Shown here piece after piece: positions 32,221 to 44,670 of a stretch of DNA of 64,000 nucleotides. Positions within the stretch are counted from its first letter, which is position 1. The number at the start of each line of letters is the position of its first letter. The DNA is taken from assembly GCA_017591395.1 (NCBI GenBank), contig WEDG01000771.1, forward strand, positions 248,001 through 312,000. Reading direction: 5' to 3'. The stretch is from Schistocephalus solidus. Lineage: Eukaryota > Platyhelminthes > Cestoda > Diphyllobothriidea > Diphyllobothriidae. The notes under the pieces were generated by a model, which was not told the origin of the DNA, searched no databases, and saw only the letters and a list, made by a program, of their open reading frames with translations. The position numbers and the translations under genes were made by a program.

Positions 32221-33984
32221 TGGTCATCAAGACATGAATTATTATATAAAATGGGTGAGTTGGCGTTTTGTCTATGATTTTAACACGTTTGCAATACCAA
32301 AGTTTGGCTCTTTTTCACCTAAATACCGGATTTGAAAACATCACCTCAGTAACTTAAAGGAATTAGTTTTGTCAATCAGAAATCCAGAACAGTACTACCT
32401 CTCAGATCTCCATCTTAATCCAGGAATCCTCAACTCCTTCGACATCTTAAGGAGTAACAACCGCGTCTGTTGCCTATAAATTGACCGTAGCCCACCATTT
32501 GCGTATGCGCTCTGTTTAACTCAATAAAGGCCACCACTTTCCAAGTTGAAATTCGAACACTTCATGCGTTTCTGCCACCGATAAATGTGTCGCAAATACT
32601 ACAGAGCACTAACTTCATCCGACATTATCCCAGCTAATTTGCGGTATATAACTAACTATAAACGACTCTCCTGTTTGGTCTATAGAGCTTTCATAATTTA
32701 ACACTTTAAAACCTTCGGCTATTCAAGTAATCTATCAAATGTTTGCTTGACCAGGATGTTAAGGAAAAATCTAAGGCCTCTGACTTCGTCTATGAAAGTT
32801 CTCATATTCAGCTCCGCAGCCCACTTAACCTTGTGGGTGCAAAATTCCATAGCTTGTATTGCATAATAATCTCCCCATCCATTTGAACCTCTAATCCGTT
32901 TCAGACTTTCTCCACACAATAATCATTACAGCAATTATAGCATCATTTACGACCATCTTCGTTCGAACCGTCCTCTTTTCCATTCTCTCTTCCATTCATC
33001 TTCTCCCGCTTTATCCCCCATAATCTTTCAGTCTTTAATAACTGAATCAGAATATTTCACATATCACCTCCCCTCCCCTCCCCCAACGGTTCTATACTGA
33101 CCATATTTAAAGTAAGTGCTGAAATCTTAAGTAACCATGCTGCGAATAGTTATCGATTAAGATGTAATCCTCCACCTTAGACGTTTCTTATAAACCTGTT
33201 TAGATTTGGAACAACAAATGGTTGTTCGGCAATGAACTATTCCTGATTATGGCTCTCTTCTTTGAATACGTTAAATTTTATCTTATGTTTCGATTAACAA
33301 TCGTTTTTCTATGTTAATTCTGAGTTTAAATGTACTAACTAATCGCTTTGTGTGATATTCGAGAGATGGTTCAACAATTTAAACTCTGCGCGTGGTTTAA
33401 ATTTTGAGCAGCAAGAACACCGATTTCAATCAAGTTTTTGCACTGAAACAAACAGTCTACAGAGATTAATTGAGTCAAATTATTAAAACAATTAATTTAA
33501 TCGACCGTACAGTGGCCTTCAATACCCTCATTGTTTGAAAATATTGGTTTGACCTGCCTAGACTACCAGTCCAATCAAGTCTCTAACGGCTCTTAAGGGT
33601 TTCTGAGGACTTTTGTTCGACGAGGACAGTTCTGAAAATCGAGCACCCTACCGGAAATCTTGGCTTTGCTTAAGCCTACCAGTCCAACCCAGTCTCTAAC
33701 TGCTCATCAGGATTTCTGATGAGTATCTACAAAAAAAGGCTGAGTCGTTCAATATCCATATTCTGTTTAACTGGTTGTGAAATTTATATCGAGTAACTAG
33801 TTATAACAAATACTTTCAACAACTTCCAATAGCAGACGTAGTTAAGAGCGTTCCGAGGGCTTTCGTTAATTTGCAAAAAAGGTGGAGTAGATAATTAATA
33901 TACTGCTTGTGTAAAACCGCTTGTAGTGTGACTTATACCTAGCCACTCCTTGATTCGTAAGTCACCACACAAGAATTCAAAAAG
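32221..33984. other. Unassigned sequence
   Basis: No gene was recognised. It contains a pyrimidine-rich tract near 33065-33085 and a pair of diverged direct repeats listed at 33563-33722. Confidence 0.4.
33563..33722 (+). repeat. Pair of diverged direct repeats, 113 bp apart
   Basis: CTACCAGTCCAATCAAGTCT followed by CTAACGGCTC...TTTCTGAGGA recurs as CTACCAGTCCAACCCAGTCT followed by CTAACTGCTC...TTTCTGATGA. It is probably an old tandem duplication. No function is evident. Confidence 0.65.
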
Positions 33985-34062
33985 TCACGCCACAAGCCGG
34001 GATTGAGCCCGCGACCACCAGTTCTATGGCCACGCTCGCTAACCACTCGACCACCTCATTAC
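33985..34062 (-). repeat. tRNA-like sequence (SINE head or tRNA pseudogene)
   Basis: The minus strand reads GAGGTGGTCGAGTGGTTAGC (A-box-like) and GCGGGCTCAATCCCGG (B-box-like) about 35 bp later. The acceptor halves (AATGAGG against TTGTGGC) do not pair, so a working tRNA is unlikely. The following sequence (ACTTTTTGAATTCTTGTGTG) may be the SINE tail. No second copy lies in the window. Confidence 0.5.
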
Positions 34063-34724
34063 GGAGGCGGTCGCTCTCTCAAATTAATATTCACGCTATT
34101 AACGGAATGTCATATTTGGTGGCTGTCCGAAACTGTTCATGAAGGTAAACCAGCTCGAGTATGCGATAAGACAAATAAAACCTGCGTTTAAATGCACCTC
34201 TAATGCAGTAGATGTCACACAGGAGTCCACTGAGCGACTTACTCGGAGCAAAGTTAGTGATATTCAAACAAATGGCATCCCAAGAACTTTGGCTGCCAAT
34301 TCAACTACCGAACAACAAGTATATAGAATTTAGAATTTATATTTGGACATTCGTAATGAAATAAAGTTATGACAATGTGTGAAGATAAAATGCCCAAATA
34401 TTTAATAATGTAGGTCAGGTGGTAGAATAGGGTAATACTGCAGTAGCATTTCAGAATGAGATAATTAAATGCCGAGATGGTGTGTTCTTGATCACTTAGA
34501 CGTATAAAACAAAATCTCACGAAAATGCGCCAATGAATTTGAGGCCTCAGCATCGTAGGATCCCGAATTAAATTCTGAAGATGGTAGGTATCCAACGAAA
34601 CGGTAGCATTTCCAACTGTGGACCACCAAATGTGTACGTCCCAATGACTTTTCGTTTGGATAAATGGTGATATAAGGAGACATCATGGTTCATGGGGGAC
34701 CCGAGGTAGCGAAAATATAGTTTA
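34063..34724. other. Unassigned sequence
   Basis: No coding or repeat signal was recognised. Confidence 0.4.
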
Positions 34725-35060
34725 AAGAGGGTCACTTAAATTCCGATGGTCCTTTCTCTGAGTCATGGGAAAAGCTTCTGGGAAAAGATGAGGAAAATAA
34801 AAGGTTAATAGAATCAGTGTTAAGATAAATGTGCAGTCTTCGCTTGAATGCAGATAGACTAGGTAACGACCTAATTTCAATTGGCAAGTTATTCCAAAAA
34901 AACTATACTAAAAAGCGAAGAACAGAGAGCGTTTACACGTGGAGGATGTAGGGGGAGGTATAATTAGTGCAGAATTTCTTAGGTTATAAGCAAGACTAAC
35001 GGGGGTAATGACAGAAAAATTGGGGAGAGTTGTGCTATTATTTAGTCGGAAAAGGAGACA
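34725..35060 (-). mobile_element. LINE (family D) C-terminal fragment
   Basis: The minus strand encodes WNNLPIEIRSLPSLSAFKRR, then LHIYLNTDSINLLFSSSFPR and SFSHDSEKGPSEFK. It matches the C-terminal end of the LINE at 17335-18935 both in protein (WNNLPIDIRSVTDPSAFKQI) and in surrounding DNA (AAATTCCGATGGTCCTTT in both). Confidence 0.7.
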
Positions 35061-35087
35061 AAAGCCTGCTTCCACTAGCAATGGCGC

Positions 35088-35545
35088 ATGACAAAAACAG
35101 TCCACCTACAACAAAAAAGCCTTCCAAAACGCAAATCTGGCACCAAGAAGGAAAATTTCAATGCAGAGCCGACTTCGAGTGATGCCTCAAAAAAACTCGA
35201 ACAAGTCGCTTTGACCATTGCCTTGTACACCACAGGAAATACTGTGCTTCACACACCAATCACTAGCAGTGGTATTGATTCCCCAACCAAAACTACCACC
35301 TGCGATTCAAAATCGTTGAAACCGTGGAATTCGCCGAAATCGAAAACCGGAACAAAGCCAACACATAGCCAAGCAGCATCCACTCCGTCATCACCAGTGC
35401 GCAGCGTGATACCTTCCCACCTGGTAGACGATGACAGCGTCGTTATTACAAAAATGCCACTTACAGGAAAAAAAGCTTCATAATACGGGGACTACCTGAA
35501 TCAACATCTACAACAGCTACCGCACTCTTTGAGTTCACGGATCTG
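35088..35545 (+). pseudogene. Possible LINE ORF1 fragment
   Basis: An open frame of 131 residues, rich in Lys, Ser, Thr and Pro (KKENFNAEPTSSDASKK; SPKSKTGTKPTHSQAASTPS). After a frame change it is followed by IIRGLPESTSTTATALFEF. A basic, low-complexity region ending in an (R/S)xIIRGLPES motif is usual for the first protein of CR1/Jockey-like LINEs, which binds element RNA. No RRM or zinc knuckle is visible. The frame is broken at the stop near 35481. Confidence 0.4.
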
Positions 35546-35594
35546 CCTCTTACAATTGCGATTCTTCGAATGGTCGAGTAAAAATCCAAACGAG

Positions 35595-35745
35595 TCCGTG
35601 ACTCAATGATCAGAGCGTTGAACTTCTGAAGAACAAGTCGCGTGTTCGATCCTCGGGTCGGGGACCACTTGGGGTTGAGGATGACTGGCTGATGACAGTT
35701 AATTAGCCAGAAGTGGCCATTCACAGGTGTCTGTCGGCATTTTTC
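35595..35745 (+). mobile_element. SINE family 1 copy
   Basis: GACTCAATGATCAGAGCGTT (A-box-like), then CGCGTGTTCGATCCTCGGGT (B box), then GACCACTTGGGGTTGAGGAT and the tail GTTAATTAGCCAGAAGTGGC. Clean order of a tRNA-derived SINE in the plus orientation. Confidence 0.75.
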
Positions 35746-38700
35746 CAACCCAAGATCGTTAGTGCCTTCAAGTCTTCAAGAAGACTTTTTGCGACCAATA
35801 ATTCGGATCCAAGTTTTGTCATTTAGTGCACATTTCCATTTTCCCTACTCCATTGTTATCTGTATCCGAAGTAGTCAGCTTGATCTACATGGCTGGTAAC
35901 CAATTGTTGAAATAGGCTAGCAGATGATGTTGAACAAGCCCATAGGTTAGAACGATTTAGCAGAACGAGGGCCTCTGTTTATCATGTTAAAGACTTTTTG
36001 TGTACATGAGCAAAATCTCAGGTGGTACACCCTTTTTCTATTCTTTCAGTGTCTATTGTTTTGAAGTTAGCAGAACATTTCTTCTTTGTGAAAATTGTTT
36101 AATATTAAGTTCTAGTGCTCATTGAAATATTCCTGCAACATTAATAAATATAATTAGGTTCTGTTTTCCTTGCCACTGTATCACTTTTTGATAAAGTACT
36201 CTGCAAGAATTAGCTGCTCACTACCTGTTCCATTGGATGGACTATTTTATGCGGTCTGAATTATTTTATACTGCAATTTCCGCGGGTTCATTTTTTTACT
36301 GTTAGGATCTTACAACCCCTTCCAAAAAGCATTGTGACTTTATTCATTCTCACCATTTATTCCAACAAGTGAAACTGATCTTCACTGGAATTCTTAAAAA
36401 ATTCAGCTGGTTTCATTTCGCTACCAATCTCATGGCGAATAATAAATTGCCTGATATAAGAACTGAAATTATGAGCTTGTATTACTTTAAAGGACCGAAA
36501 AACACCCTCAGTTTACATTCTTCTAGGCTTATACTGCCTAGATAACGCCACAGGTTCAGCCAATGGATTAGTATAATGTCTTCTTAGACCATAGAAGCTT
36601 GAGGATCGGCGCAAAGAAACAATATCATATTGTGCAGCTAATATCGGGCTTTTGCAACGAAACTTCTGGGGAAAGACTTAGTCTTCATATATCAATAATA
36701 ATTTTCAACTTTTAAAATATTTTAAAATAAAGTGACACGTTTTGATAATTTACTTTGTAAACTGTCACCTGCAAACAACCTGCAAAGGCCCGGATTTCAG
36801 TATCGTATACAAAAATGATCTTTTAATTGAAAGGATTATTTTTTGGAAAAGTTCCAAAAATTGTGTCTGCTAATTAGCCAGTTTTTCTGAGGTTGAAAAT
36901 TGGAATGAACATTGGTAAAATGTGTTTTACTAGATCATTGGTAACCTTCGAAGTGCAATTTTTCGAAGGGCATCGTTTGAGTCCTAGTAAGTAGAGAATT
37001 CGCAGCGCAAACTTACAATTTGGTCGTACTTTGCTTCTTGTAAAATAACTTCAAATGCTTATATATGGTTTAAATTCCAAAGTTGTATTTAATCGAGCTA
37101 AAGCGCATAATAAATTGTATTTATTGAGAGTTGGGCATTTAGTAATTACTAAGCATTTGACATTAATGTCAAATGAGATATGGAAATTCTTCAGTTAACC
37201 ATAATAAATTAATTTTTTGGACATTTTTGTTACGATTGTTTGGTAAACTTAGAGTAAATATTTCACTCGCATATTGTTTTATGCTGTAATGTCCTCATGT
37301 GAGCAATATTGTTCGTATGTACGAGCAATATTGCGCGTGCCCTTGCAAGAGGGAGGAGTTTAACACAATTGCCCACCCCAACCAATTTACTATATAGTTA
37401 ACAGGCCAAAAATAAAATAAAAAAACAATAAAAGTTCCATATTTTATGTATATTTCAATACGTCATTGAATTCACCAAATGATTTTACAATACATGCATT
37501 TCAAAATTGAAGAAATATTTTAATTTTTTAAAAATAAAAACTCTTTCAAAATTTGGAATATTTTTCTTTGATAAGTGATACTGCGTATTTAAATTTTGAG
37601 CTGACGAGTCTGTAAAAAATTGGTATGGGATGAACAATTGTCTTCAACCCCTCCCGTGCACGAGCAATGGGGAACATTAAATTACAAAATAATGCGCTAG
37701 TCAAATACTTATTAATGAATAGACTCTCACTTATTCAGAAGAGTTGCATGCCTAGTTAGTAAATAGTTCGTTTTTAATATTGGTGTTTTATTTATATTCA
37801 TGTTACTAATGTCTTTAGGTTCATAAATATGTTCATCGTATAATTTTCAAAAGTTATATATAGGTACGCCCATTCAAATTACTAAATTAGTAAAGCCGTA
37901 CAGGTACAGTAACATTAACAAGATATTTTACATATATTTTCATTATATTTCTATCAGAATTGATGTTACATGAAGTCTGGCACAAAGTCAAGTGTGTTTT
38001 TTCTTTCCATGTGTTGCAAAAGTTTATTTCTTATAAATCAGTGTAATTATCCCTATTTATATTATCCAAAACGTAAATTTCTAAAGCAAAGAGGACTTTG
38101 CTTAGTTTCGCTAACTAAGAATCTACAGTTATAAAGGTTTCCATGGGGTCATATATTAATAGACCTGGTAGTGAGTATTAAACTTATACAGAATTAGTAG
38201 ATGCAATCATACGCATTTTTCCTCAAATTTGTTTGCATTTTCTGTCGGCGGTTAATTCTGTTAAGTTTGACAGTGTGGATTTCTAAAAACGATCTGATTA
38301 AATTTACAAAAAATCAATTTCAAGTGTGGTGGGCATTGTTTTTAAAACTCTCTAAGTCAAAATATTATTCTCAGAAACACATTCAGTTGTGTAAAAAACC
38401 TATGACAGTAACTAACGAAGACATTTCCATGAATATATAGTTTTTAAGATCTCTACTCATATTGCTAAACATGTACACTGATAAAATAAAGTTAAAACAT
38501 ATTCTGCACATAAAGGTGACTTCCGAACAAAAATAAATAAAACGCCCAAAATTGATAATCTTAGTTTCCATCGTGTAGTTTTCAGAGTTAGCTCACATAC
38601 TTTTTGAAGGAATTCGCATAATTCGTAGGGTTGTGTAAAAAACAGGTGTGTTTTATTTGGAAACGTTCACTAAAACTCTTTAAAAGAAGGCACATTAACT

Positions 38701-41329
38701 TGCAGGTGACGTAGTAAATTAAGCCCAAAACCTCGTTATATTTGCGTAGATTCCTATGAACTGCTACCGTTAATTTACTTTTACTTTTTACTGACTTAAA
38801 CTGCTCGTGTTCAAAATGCAATCGTGTACTTTAAATGCCCCGTTTCATTTTATTTTGTAAAATAAAAACAGTATCTTAACGATTTTGTTATTAATTATAT
38901 TAGCATTGTACTTGCCAGCTCGTTTGCGAAGCGTTTTCCAATTTTATTTCTATAATTATTATAGACACGTATATCATCATTCATTAAAGACCTTATAAAA
39001 TGCTCTTTCTCACGTCTATTTTGGCTACTTAAGTGTTTCAACTGAATAACCTGTTTTACTCCTTTTTTGTTAATTTATATTTAATAGCCAACCAATCTAA
39101 TGTGTGCGTATTTATATGCATTCACGTTTAGCACGAGCCAAGCTCTGCATAAGGAGAATGCATGTGTCCACTAGGCTTCAATCGTAGATACCTTTTAGTT
39201 TTATGAACCAACATGAAAAACGTCTCATTGTTCTTGCTGACTTTGTTAGCTTTCTTCGCTTAACTAAGGTTTCAACGGTATCGAAACTCATAACATGCAA
39301 GACCTTTGATCGATTTTCCTTTAAAATTTTGAGATTCCTATTTATCCTTATCTGACTGCGAGCCTGCCACTTACTTCCATCCTTTCGTCAGATTAGAGGA
39401 ACTCTCTGTGTTGATTCCAATTTTGATTTTTTTTAAAATTTACTCCAAGCATTATACAAACTCTTAACTTAAGGAGCATTAGGCTCATGTGTGGCGTTGT
39501 CTGAATTTGATCGTTAAGTTACTTTTAACTTCCTTCACTACCGATCACAGTTACCCATATTAATTTTTTAAATCTTTGAAAGACACACCTTGAGGTTTAT
39601 GTTTAGTTTTCTTTATAGGTTTTGCATTTAAGGGATGTTCATATAAAGTTTAACATTTTCATTTCATTTGGCCTTTACTTGTCAGAAAAAGCATGTCAAA
39701 ATTTTTATTTCAGTTGACACGGTTAAAAAGCAGGGGCATATTACTCTATTCAATCCTTTATATTCCATTTTTGTTCCAGAAATTTGTCAGCCAGCAAAGA
39801 CTTCGATTCAAAGTATCATCACATACCACAAATTGGATACAAATTTCTTAACCCAAATCTGAGATATTTTAAGAATATGACAAATAACTTCTAGATGGCA
39901 CTTCTTTTGTCCCAGGTTGCCCTCGTACTCTAATATTTTCCGTCTGGTCAAGTGCCCTAGCTATTCAGGTTTGAAGTACTCTTGGTAAAGAAAATTCCGA
40001 CTGCACTCATTTGGATTACATTTAGCTTTTATGAGAGACGCTTACACAATGATCGTTACTCCTTAAGCCCTAGACAACATCGTACAGAATACAGCTAGTC
40101 AGCTATTAATTTCACACTACATATCATGTTTGGTAACGTGTGCACATTTCGATTCCTAACTTAGTTCTTCCTTTTTTAAAAATTAAAATTCCCTCGCCGT
40201 TAGAAATATTTTCAAGTAGCAAAATCAGTGTTGAGCATGAAAATCCTAATAAAATACAGGTACTTTGAAGGAATTGTTTTTAGATACTGCTTTTTCACTT
40301 TGCATAGATACACTGAAAATAAAATACTATCCACACGTTGATATTTATTTTATGGTAAAGATTATCCATTTTTCCTATAGAAGATGCAGTGTAGTTTGTG
40401 CATGCTTGCAATTCTAGGTGGTATTTAAACAAAATTTTCGATTCTGAAACATGATTAATGGAAAAGTAGAAAATGTTTTTCAAATTATTTGCAGAAGGTT
40501 GTTTTAAGAGGTTTCACGACCACCTATCGACTGTTTCTTGTCTTTCAATAGCATAAAGCGTAGGTAGAAAATGCAGAACAGATTGAGGTTATGCAGAAAC
40601 CCTATGAAAGGAGTGAGTGCATGGTTATTCACATGCAGTCTAAGCGATGAAAAGAACGGTCATTTAAAAATCCGAAAGGCAAAGAATAAAATGTAAACGT
40701 ACAAAGACTTCTGCAAATGAAATGGCTGCTTCTATATATTGCGGTAAACCTGACCCTCTCTGTTTATTTTCAGTCGTTTAAGTTGCACGTTGCTCTTTAC
40801 TTTACCACCTTGTTCTCCTTATTTCATGTTTTAAACAGACTATTTTTTAGTAATCAACCTTTTTCCTTAGAATTATTAGACTGTTGTTATTTCAGTGAGC
40901 TACTGCATCAAAATAGCTTTTTGTGTGTTCTTTACAAGCCATCTTTTGTATGAAGCGGCAAAAAGAAGTGTGCAAGTAGTCGAAGAATCTCCTGGCACCA
41001 CCACAGTTGACTTTTAGCTTGATCGTTTGCCCGTTAACTGTGAAAGTTTACTTTTTAAGTCTTGCACGTCAGTTTTTATGATGGATTGAAGAAACTGAGT
41101 GCTTGCAAATGATAACCTCAAGATTCCTATAGTACAGTCTATCATTCAGCAATAGTAGAATACTGTCCTCTCTTCAACTTCTGGTCATTTAGTTAAGATT
41201 GATTCCCTTACATTTTCAAAGATTATTTTTGCAGTTTTTTTAATTTTTGGCAATTTGATATATAAAACTGGTTGATGTTCAGTCTTAGCCATTTATACTC
41301 ACACTATCTGCTTTTCTCCTCTATTTCAG
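35746..41329. other. AT-rich stretch upstream of the amidase, no recognised repeats
   Basis: About 5.6 kb of AT-rich sequence without any of the repeat families that crowd the rest of the window. It ends in a pyrimidine tract and splice acceptor (CTTTTCTCCTCTATTTCAG, ending at 41329), so at least its right part should be an intron of the amidase gene. No upstream exon could be identified. Contains an imperfect palindrome at 37303-37334. Confidence 0.5.
37303..37334. repeat. Imperfect 15-bp palindrome
   Basis: GCAATATTGTTCGTA and TACGAGCAATATTGC are inverted copies with one mismatch and a two-base spacer. GAGCAATATTG also occurs twice as a direct repeat. Might be a hairpin or a dimeric protein site; no function is known. 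Confidence 0.6.
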
Positions 41330-43208
41330 GAGATGGGCATCGTGTCCTGCTTTTGCTCCTTGGCAAAAGTGATTGATTTTGCAAGTTTTCTTTATGTCTG
41401 TTTTTCGTTTGATCTTCACGTTTATTTCATCCGCCTCGTTTTAAATCCCACTGCTGGTTATTTTGCAACGGCCCAACGTGCTTTCCTTTGTCGTATTGGT
41501 TGTCCCTTGTGGATCACCGCTCGTCTTTGTTTAACTCTCTTCCGCTTTCGTGGGCGCTCTAAGAAATTAACGAAGAAATTGAAAAAACTTACTGAGGTTC
41601 AAAACAACATATCGTCAAAGCTCTTGGGCCTTCAGACACCGATCCAGAACGTTAATAAGGTCATTGGTCTTCGCATGGATCAACTTCGTCATCACATTGT
41701 TGAAAAAAGAGATATCACTACTCTTGATGTTGTGGAGGCCTTCCAGGTTCACGCCCTACAGCTGCTACAGGCTGAAACTGCTTGTATCGCTGAGATCATC
41801 TTTGATGCCGACGTCACGGCTATTCTGGCTGACCAGGAGCTATCAAAATGCACGTCACCCAAAAGTCCTCTCCACGGCATTCCGGTTAGCCTTATCAATT
41901 GTATTTCTATCAAGGGAGAGGACTGTACAGGATCGCTGGTTTTTAAAGCGAAAGAAAATGCGGCCTATGATTGTAAAATTGTTGCAGCCTTGAAAAAGGC
42001 TGGCGCCGTGCCGATCTTGCTCTCAAACATGTCTCCTCTACCCTGCCAACTTTCCACATCAAGCGAACTCTATGGCACCTGCAAGCACCCAAGTCATCCG
42101 GATCGTGCCGTTGGGGGTTCTTCTGGTGCTGAAGCCATCTTGCTTCTTCGGAACGCATCCGTTCTTGGTTTGGGAGTAGACACGTTCGGAGACGTGCGGA
42201 TTTCTGCGGTGTTCTGTGGAGTTGTCGGTTTCAAACCCACTTCAAATCGTTTAAGCAGTGATGATATTCCAATGACTGTCCGTCCTCCCTTCTTCCTCTC
42301 TCCGGTAGTCAGCCCTCTAGCCATGGACGTAGCCAGTATTATAAATGTAATGGAGTCTCTGTGCTCTGCTTCTGTCCTTAAAATTGACCCCAACTCTTCC
42401 TCTGTGCCCCTTTACCCCTCTACACTCCTCAAAGAAATTGACTATTGGGTTCTACACTTCTCTCCCGGAACTTATTCCTTGTGTGCCATCAGTTGATCGC
42501 TGTCTGGTAGAGGTGAGATCCATTATTCAGAGTCTGGGCCACACTGTGGTGGAAGTACAGCCACCCAGACCTGATGAGCCACTCCTTCTCACACTGAGCT
42601 ACCTTGCCGCTGACGATTCCTACTGGAGACTTATTGTCAGGCAGAATATGGGTGATGCTCTTTCCATGGTTGACATATTCAAATGTGGTCTTGCTGCCAC
42701 GCCCTACTGTTTGAGATCTGTGCTTGGGTGGCTACTCCAATTGCAACAAGGAAGCTCTTGTTCACGCACAAAGAAGTTGTTTAGTGCCTGGAAGAAACAA
42801 CTTCCAGTAGGGGAATTGGAGAACCGCGTTCGTAAGTACCGGGAGAACTTCATGACACTATGGGAAGAAGAGAAACTTGATTTGCTTATTGGGCCAGCGG
42901 CACCTTCCCCAGCCCTCTTAACCTCATCATCAGCATTGCTTTATTTTATGAATATGGGATACAGCCTTATATTTAACCTCCTCGATTTTCCTGCTGGCGT
43001 GCTACCCCTCGGCAGTGTAACAAAATCCGACGTTGAAGTGACTGCCGATCTGGCTTCTAAGGAACCTTCGAATTCTCTCTTTGGGCAACTGCTTCGACAG
43101 CAGAAAACCTCCGAAGGTCTGCCTCTGGCAGTACAAGTTGTTGGAAAACCTTGGGCAGATGACCTGATTCTCGATATAATGAAGCAATTAGAAAATAGAA
43201 GACACTGA
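41330..43208 (+). CDS. FAAH-like amidase, active-site residues lost, one frameshift
   Basis: Homologue of fatty-acid amide hydrolase, a membrane-bound serine hydrolase of the amidase-signature family that breaks down fatty-acid amides such as anandamide. The ATG at 41333 lies four bases inside an exon that follows a strong acceptor (CCTCTATTTCAG/GAG), so an upstream non-coding exon is expected. A hydrophobic N-terminus (roughly residues 10-65) precedes a basic linker. The amidase core then contains HGIPVSLINCISIKGED, VGGSSGAEAI, GLGVDTFGDVRI and FCGVVGFKPTSNRLS. The C-terminal part includes YSLIFNLLDFPAGVLPLGSV and SEGLPLAVQVVGKPW. Relative to rat FAAH, the catalytic Lys142 position (SLKEC) is Ile, and the nucleophile Ser241 position (GGS) is Asp (FGD). 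The Ser217 pair is kept. Frame one ends at 42496, and homology continues in another frame from about 42430, consistent with one extra base in the A run at 42431-42433. It is either a pseudogene or a pseudoenzyme with a sequence error. Confidence 0.85.
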
Positions 43209-44341
43209 TGCTCTAACCGAAGAATTGGTTATTTTGTCCAAATCTGTCTTCTGTATAGCCTCCTTCTCCGCGGATTTGTAGGAAGCTACAAAATTATTGA
43301 CTGTTTGTCTGGCAACTCTTACAAAAAATATTGGTAATATGATATATGACATTTCGTGATGTTTTTTTCCTTGAAACCACTTTCTATACGTATCACGCTC
43401 TGCACTACAGAAAGCGAGCGAGATAGCAATTATCCATACGCCAAAAAAACAAGTTTGATGGTCATCGGTACATTTTTATGCTTTTAGGCATATGAACTTG
43501 ATTGATATGAAAAAAATTGGCAGTCATTCCCCTCGACCAATTAGGTTTCTACGCTTTACTCCCAGCTATGAGCGATTCACCTCATCAGTGTCGGAACCAT
43601 ACATCATAAAGCGACACAAAATAGGTGAAGCAAGCTTATCTGAGCTTTAGCTTGTACCTATGCCATCAGTATGGTAAATAATTACGTAGTTTATATGGCT
43701 GACAGCCAGTTTTCATCTCGTGAACACTACGCGGTTCTTTCGCAGCAGATGATGGACTTCAGCTCAAATAGTCATATAAACTTTGACCGAGCCTGCAAAG
43801 GTTTGTTCCGAAAGCTTTTCTCCAAGTTCGCGCATTGATTTCGTCTGAAATTGAACCAGACAAAAGTATGCCTCTCAGCTTTTCTCGAGGCCCCATGGCC
43901 AGGAATCTGCCTGAAGGCATTCTAACACCAACGGTGGCAGACTGCTTATTAAAAAACTTGTATCATTTTATAATTTCTGTCAAAAACTCTTGCGCATGGG
44001 TGTCTCTTTTCAGAGAGCGGTGGCGCCTGACAGTATCGCCTAGCAGTGACGTAACACTGGTCGATGCAAGTCGGCGTGGAACGTAATATTGCAGTTTTTG
44101 GCATCAGCTCAAAACATGACGTCAACAGATTTGTGTGCCAAACGAGCATTATGGCGTTGTCTTCGGGTTCTTGCATGCTGCAGCTCATTCGCACGCTGGC
44201 TTGCAGCTTAAGTGGTTCACAGCACACAAATTTCCTCATGCTGTCTATCCTAATCAGGGTTTCCACTGGCCCACCAAAATTTCGGCATTAAAATCCAAGT
44301 TGTGGATACAAGTGTGGATACAATCCAACTGTGAGCATGCA
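43209..44341. other. 3' flank of the amidase, unassigned
   Basis: Probably holds the 3' UTR. No AATAAA close to the stop was seen. Frames at 43835-44347 on both strands show no motifs. Confidence 0.4.
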
Positions 44342-44663
44342 CGGTAGGCATGCCTTGTATGGCCGCCTAAACAGGACACGGGAGTAGGAACCACCCCGCC
44401 TACTTATAAAACGTGGCCTTATGGTAAATTTCAGGAAGGGTAAATATACCCGTGTCTTAACGCTAACACTAGCCCTGGCATAAAACTAAATCATCACCTT
44501 AATCTGACCTTAACCTCAAGCTTACGCCTATCCCTTAACTTAACTCTTACAGTCACCTTAATCCTGAACCTAATTTCCTTGGAATTTAGCGCAAATCCGC
44601 ATATATTGTGGACAGCTCCTTTTCCCATGTCTTGTCGAGGCAGCCATATAAGGCGTCCTTACC
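44342..44663 (+). mobile_element. TIR element with telomere-like core, copy C
   Basis: About 322 bp. The left end (GGTAGGCATGCCTTGTATGG, then CCGCCTAAACAGGACACGGG) is inverted at the right end (TCCTTTTCCCATGTCTTGTC...GGCGTCCTTACC). The heptamer GCATGCA lies outside both ends (44335-44341 and 44664-44670), a likely target duplication. The shared block GGAAGGGTAAATATACCCGT and an interior of CTTAACC/CCTAA-like units are present, but the telomere-like character is weaker than in copies A and B. Confidence 0.8.
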
Positions 44664-44670
44664 GCATGCA

